In this document: one piece after another, positions 63,997 through 64,000 of the stretch
Layout: every line of letters begins with the position of its first letter
Numbering within the stretch: position 1 is the stretch's first letter
Assembly: GCF_905475345.1 (NCBI RefSeq)
Contig: NC_066599.1
Location: 2,471,001-2,535,000 of the forward strand
Reading direction: 5' to 3'
DNA: 64,000 nucleotides
Source of the DNA: Vespula vulgaris
Taxonomy: Eukaryota; Arthropoda; Insecta; Hymenoptera; Vespidae
Notes under the pieces: model-generated
What the model was told of the DNA's origin: nothing
Database searches by the model: none
The model's input: the letters and a program-made list of their open reading frames with translations, nothing else
Program-made: the position numbers and the translations under genes

Positions 63997-64000
63997 AATG

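Larger units (their letters stand above)
52401..64000. other. Non-coding region, last part
   Basis: No coding exon recognised. It contains the longest homopolymer (T36 near 57640), GAAC and GGTAA tandem arrays, and GA, AT and TTTC repeats. CpG-richer unique blocks lie at 52500-52740, 55440-55660, 57110-57310, 57720-57860, 58680-58910, 59830-60010, 61090-61260 and 61700-62290. Several carry hairpins or transcription-factor-like motifs. The window ends inside a GATA/GA repeat. Confidence 0.55.

Overview
The window looks like nuclear DNA of an insect, most likely an aculeate hymenopteran. It is strongly AT-rich, full of short tandem repeats (CT/GA, AT, TTTC, GATA), and has small multi-exon genes with GT-AG introns. 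The order Hymenoptera is inferred from base composition and gene style only; no sequence search was possible.

Three protein-coding genes can be assembled, all between 11.2 and 30.6 kb. (1) On the minus strand, 24300 down to 11274, lies a complete Cad96Ca (Stitcher) receptor tyrosine kinase. It has eight coding exons with matching splice phases and 636 residues, with a signal peptide, one cadherin-like ectodomain, a transmembrane helix and an intact kinase. Its first coding intron is 8.8 kb. (2) On the plus strand, 27281-28923, lies a lysine/asparagine-rich orphan gene of about 380 residues. Its exon 3/4 junction does not join cleanly in frame. (3) On the plus strand, 29391-30586, lies a four-exon, 297-residue XLF/NHEJ1 (Cernunnos) homologue, a core factor of DNA double-strand break repair by end joining. 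Genes 2 and 3 run in tandem with 467 bp between them. Cad96Ca points away from them (head-to-head, about 3 kb). Nothing suggests the three genes share a pathway.

The rest is non-coding as far as I can see. Positions 1-11.2 kb hold microsatellites and scattered GC-richer unique blocks. At about 30.96-31.06 kb a perfect CRE palindrome is followed by a perfect consensus 5' splice site (CAG|GTAAGT). This could be the promoter and first non-coding exon of another plus-strand gene whose first intron would cover most of 31-64 kb. Inside that 33-kb stretch no convincing coding exon was found, but there are weak exon candidates, unusually good hairpins and clusters of transcription-factor-like motifs (RFX X-boxes, E2F sites, a DRE/CGATA cluster, Grainyhead sites). 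No tRNA, rRNA, CRISPR array, viral element or intact transposon was recognised.
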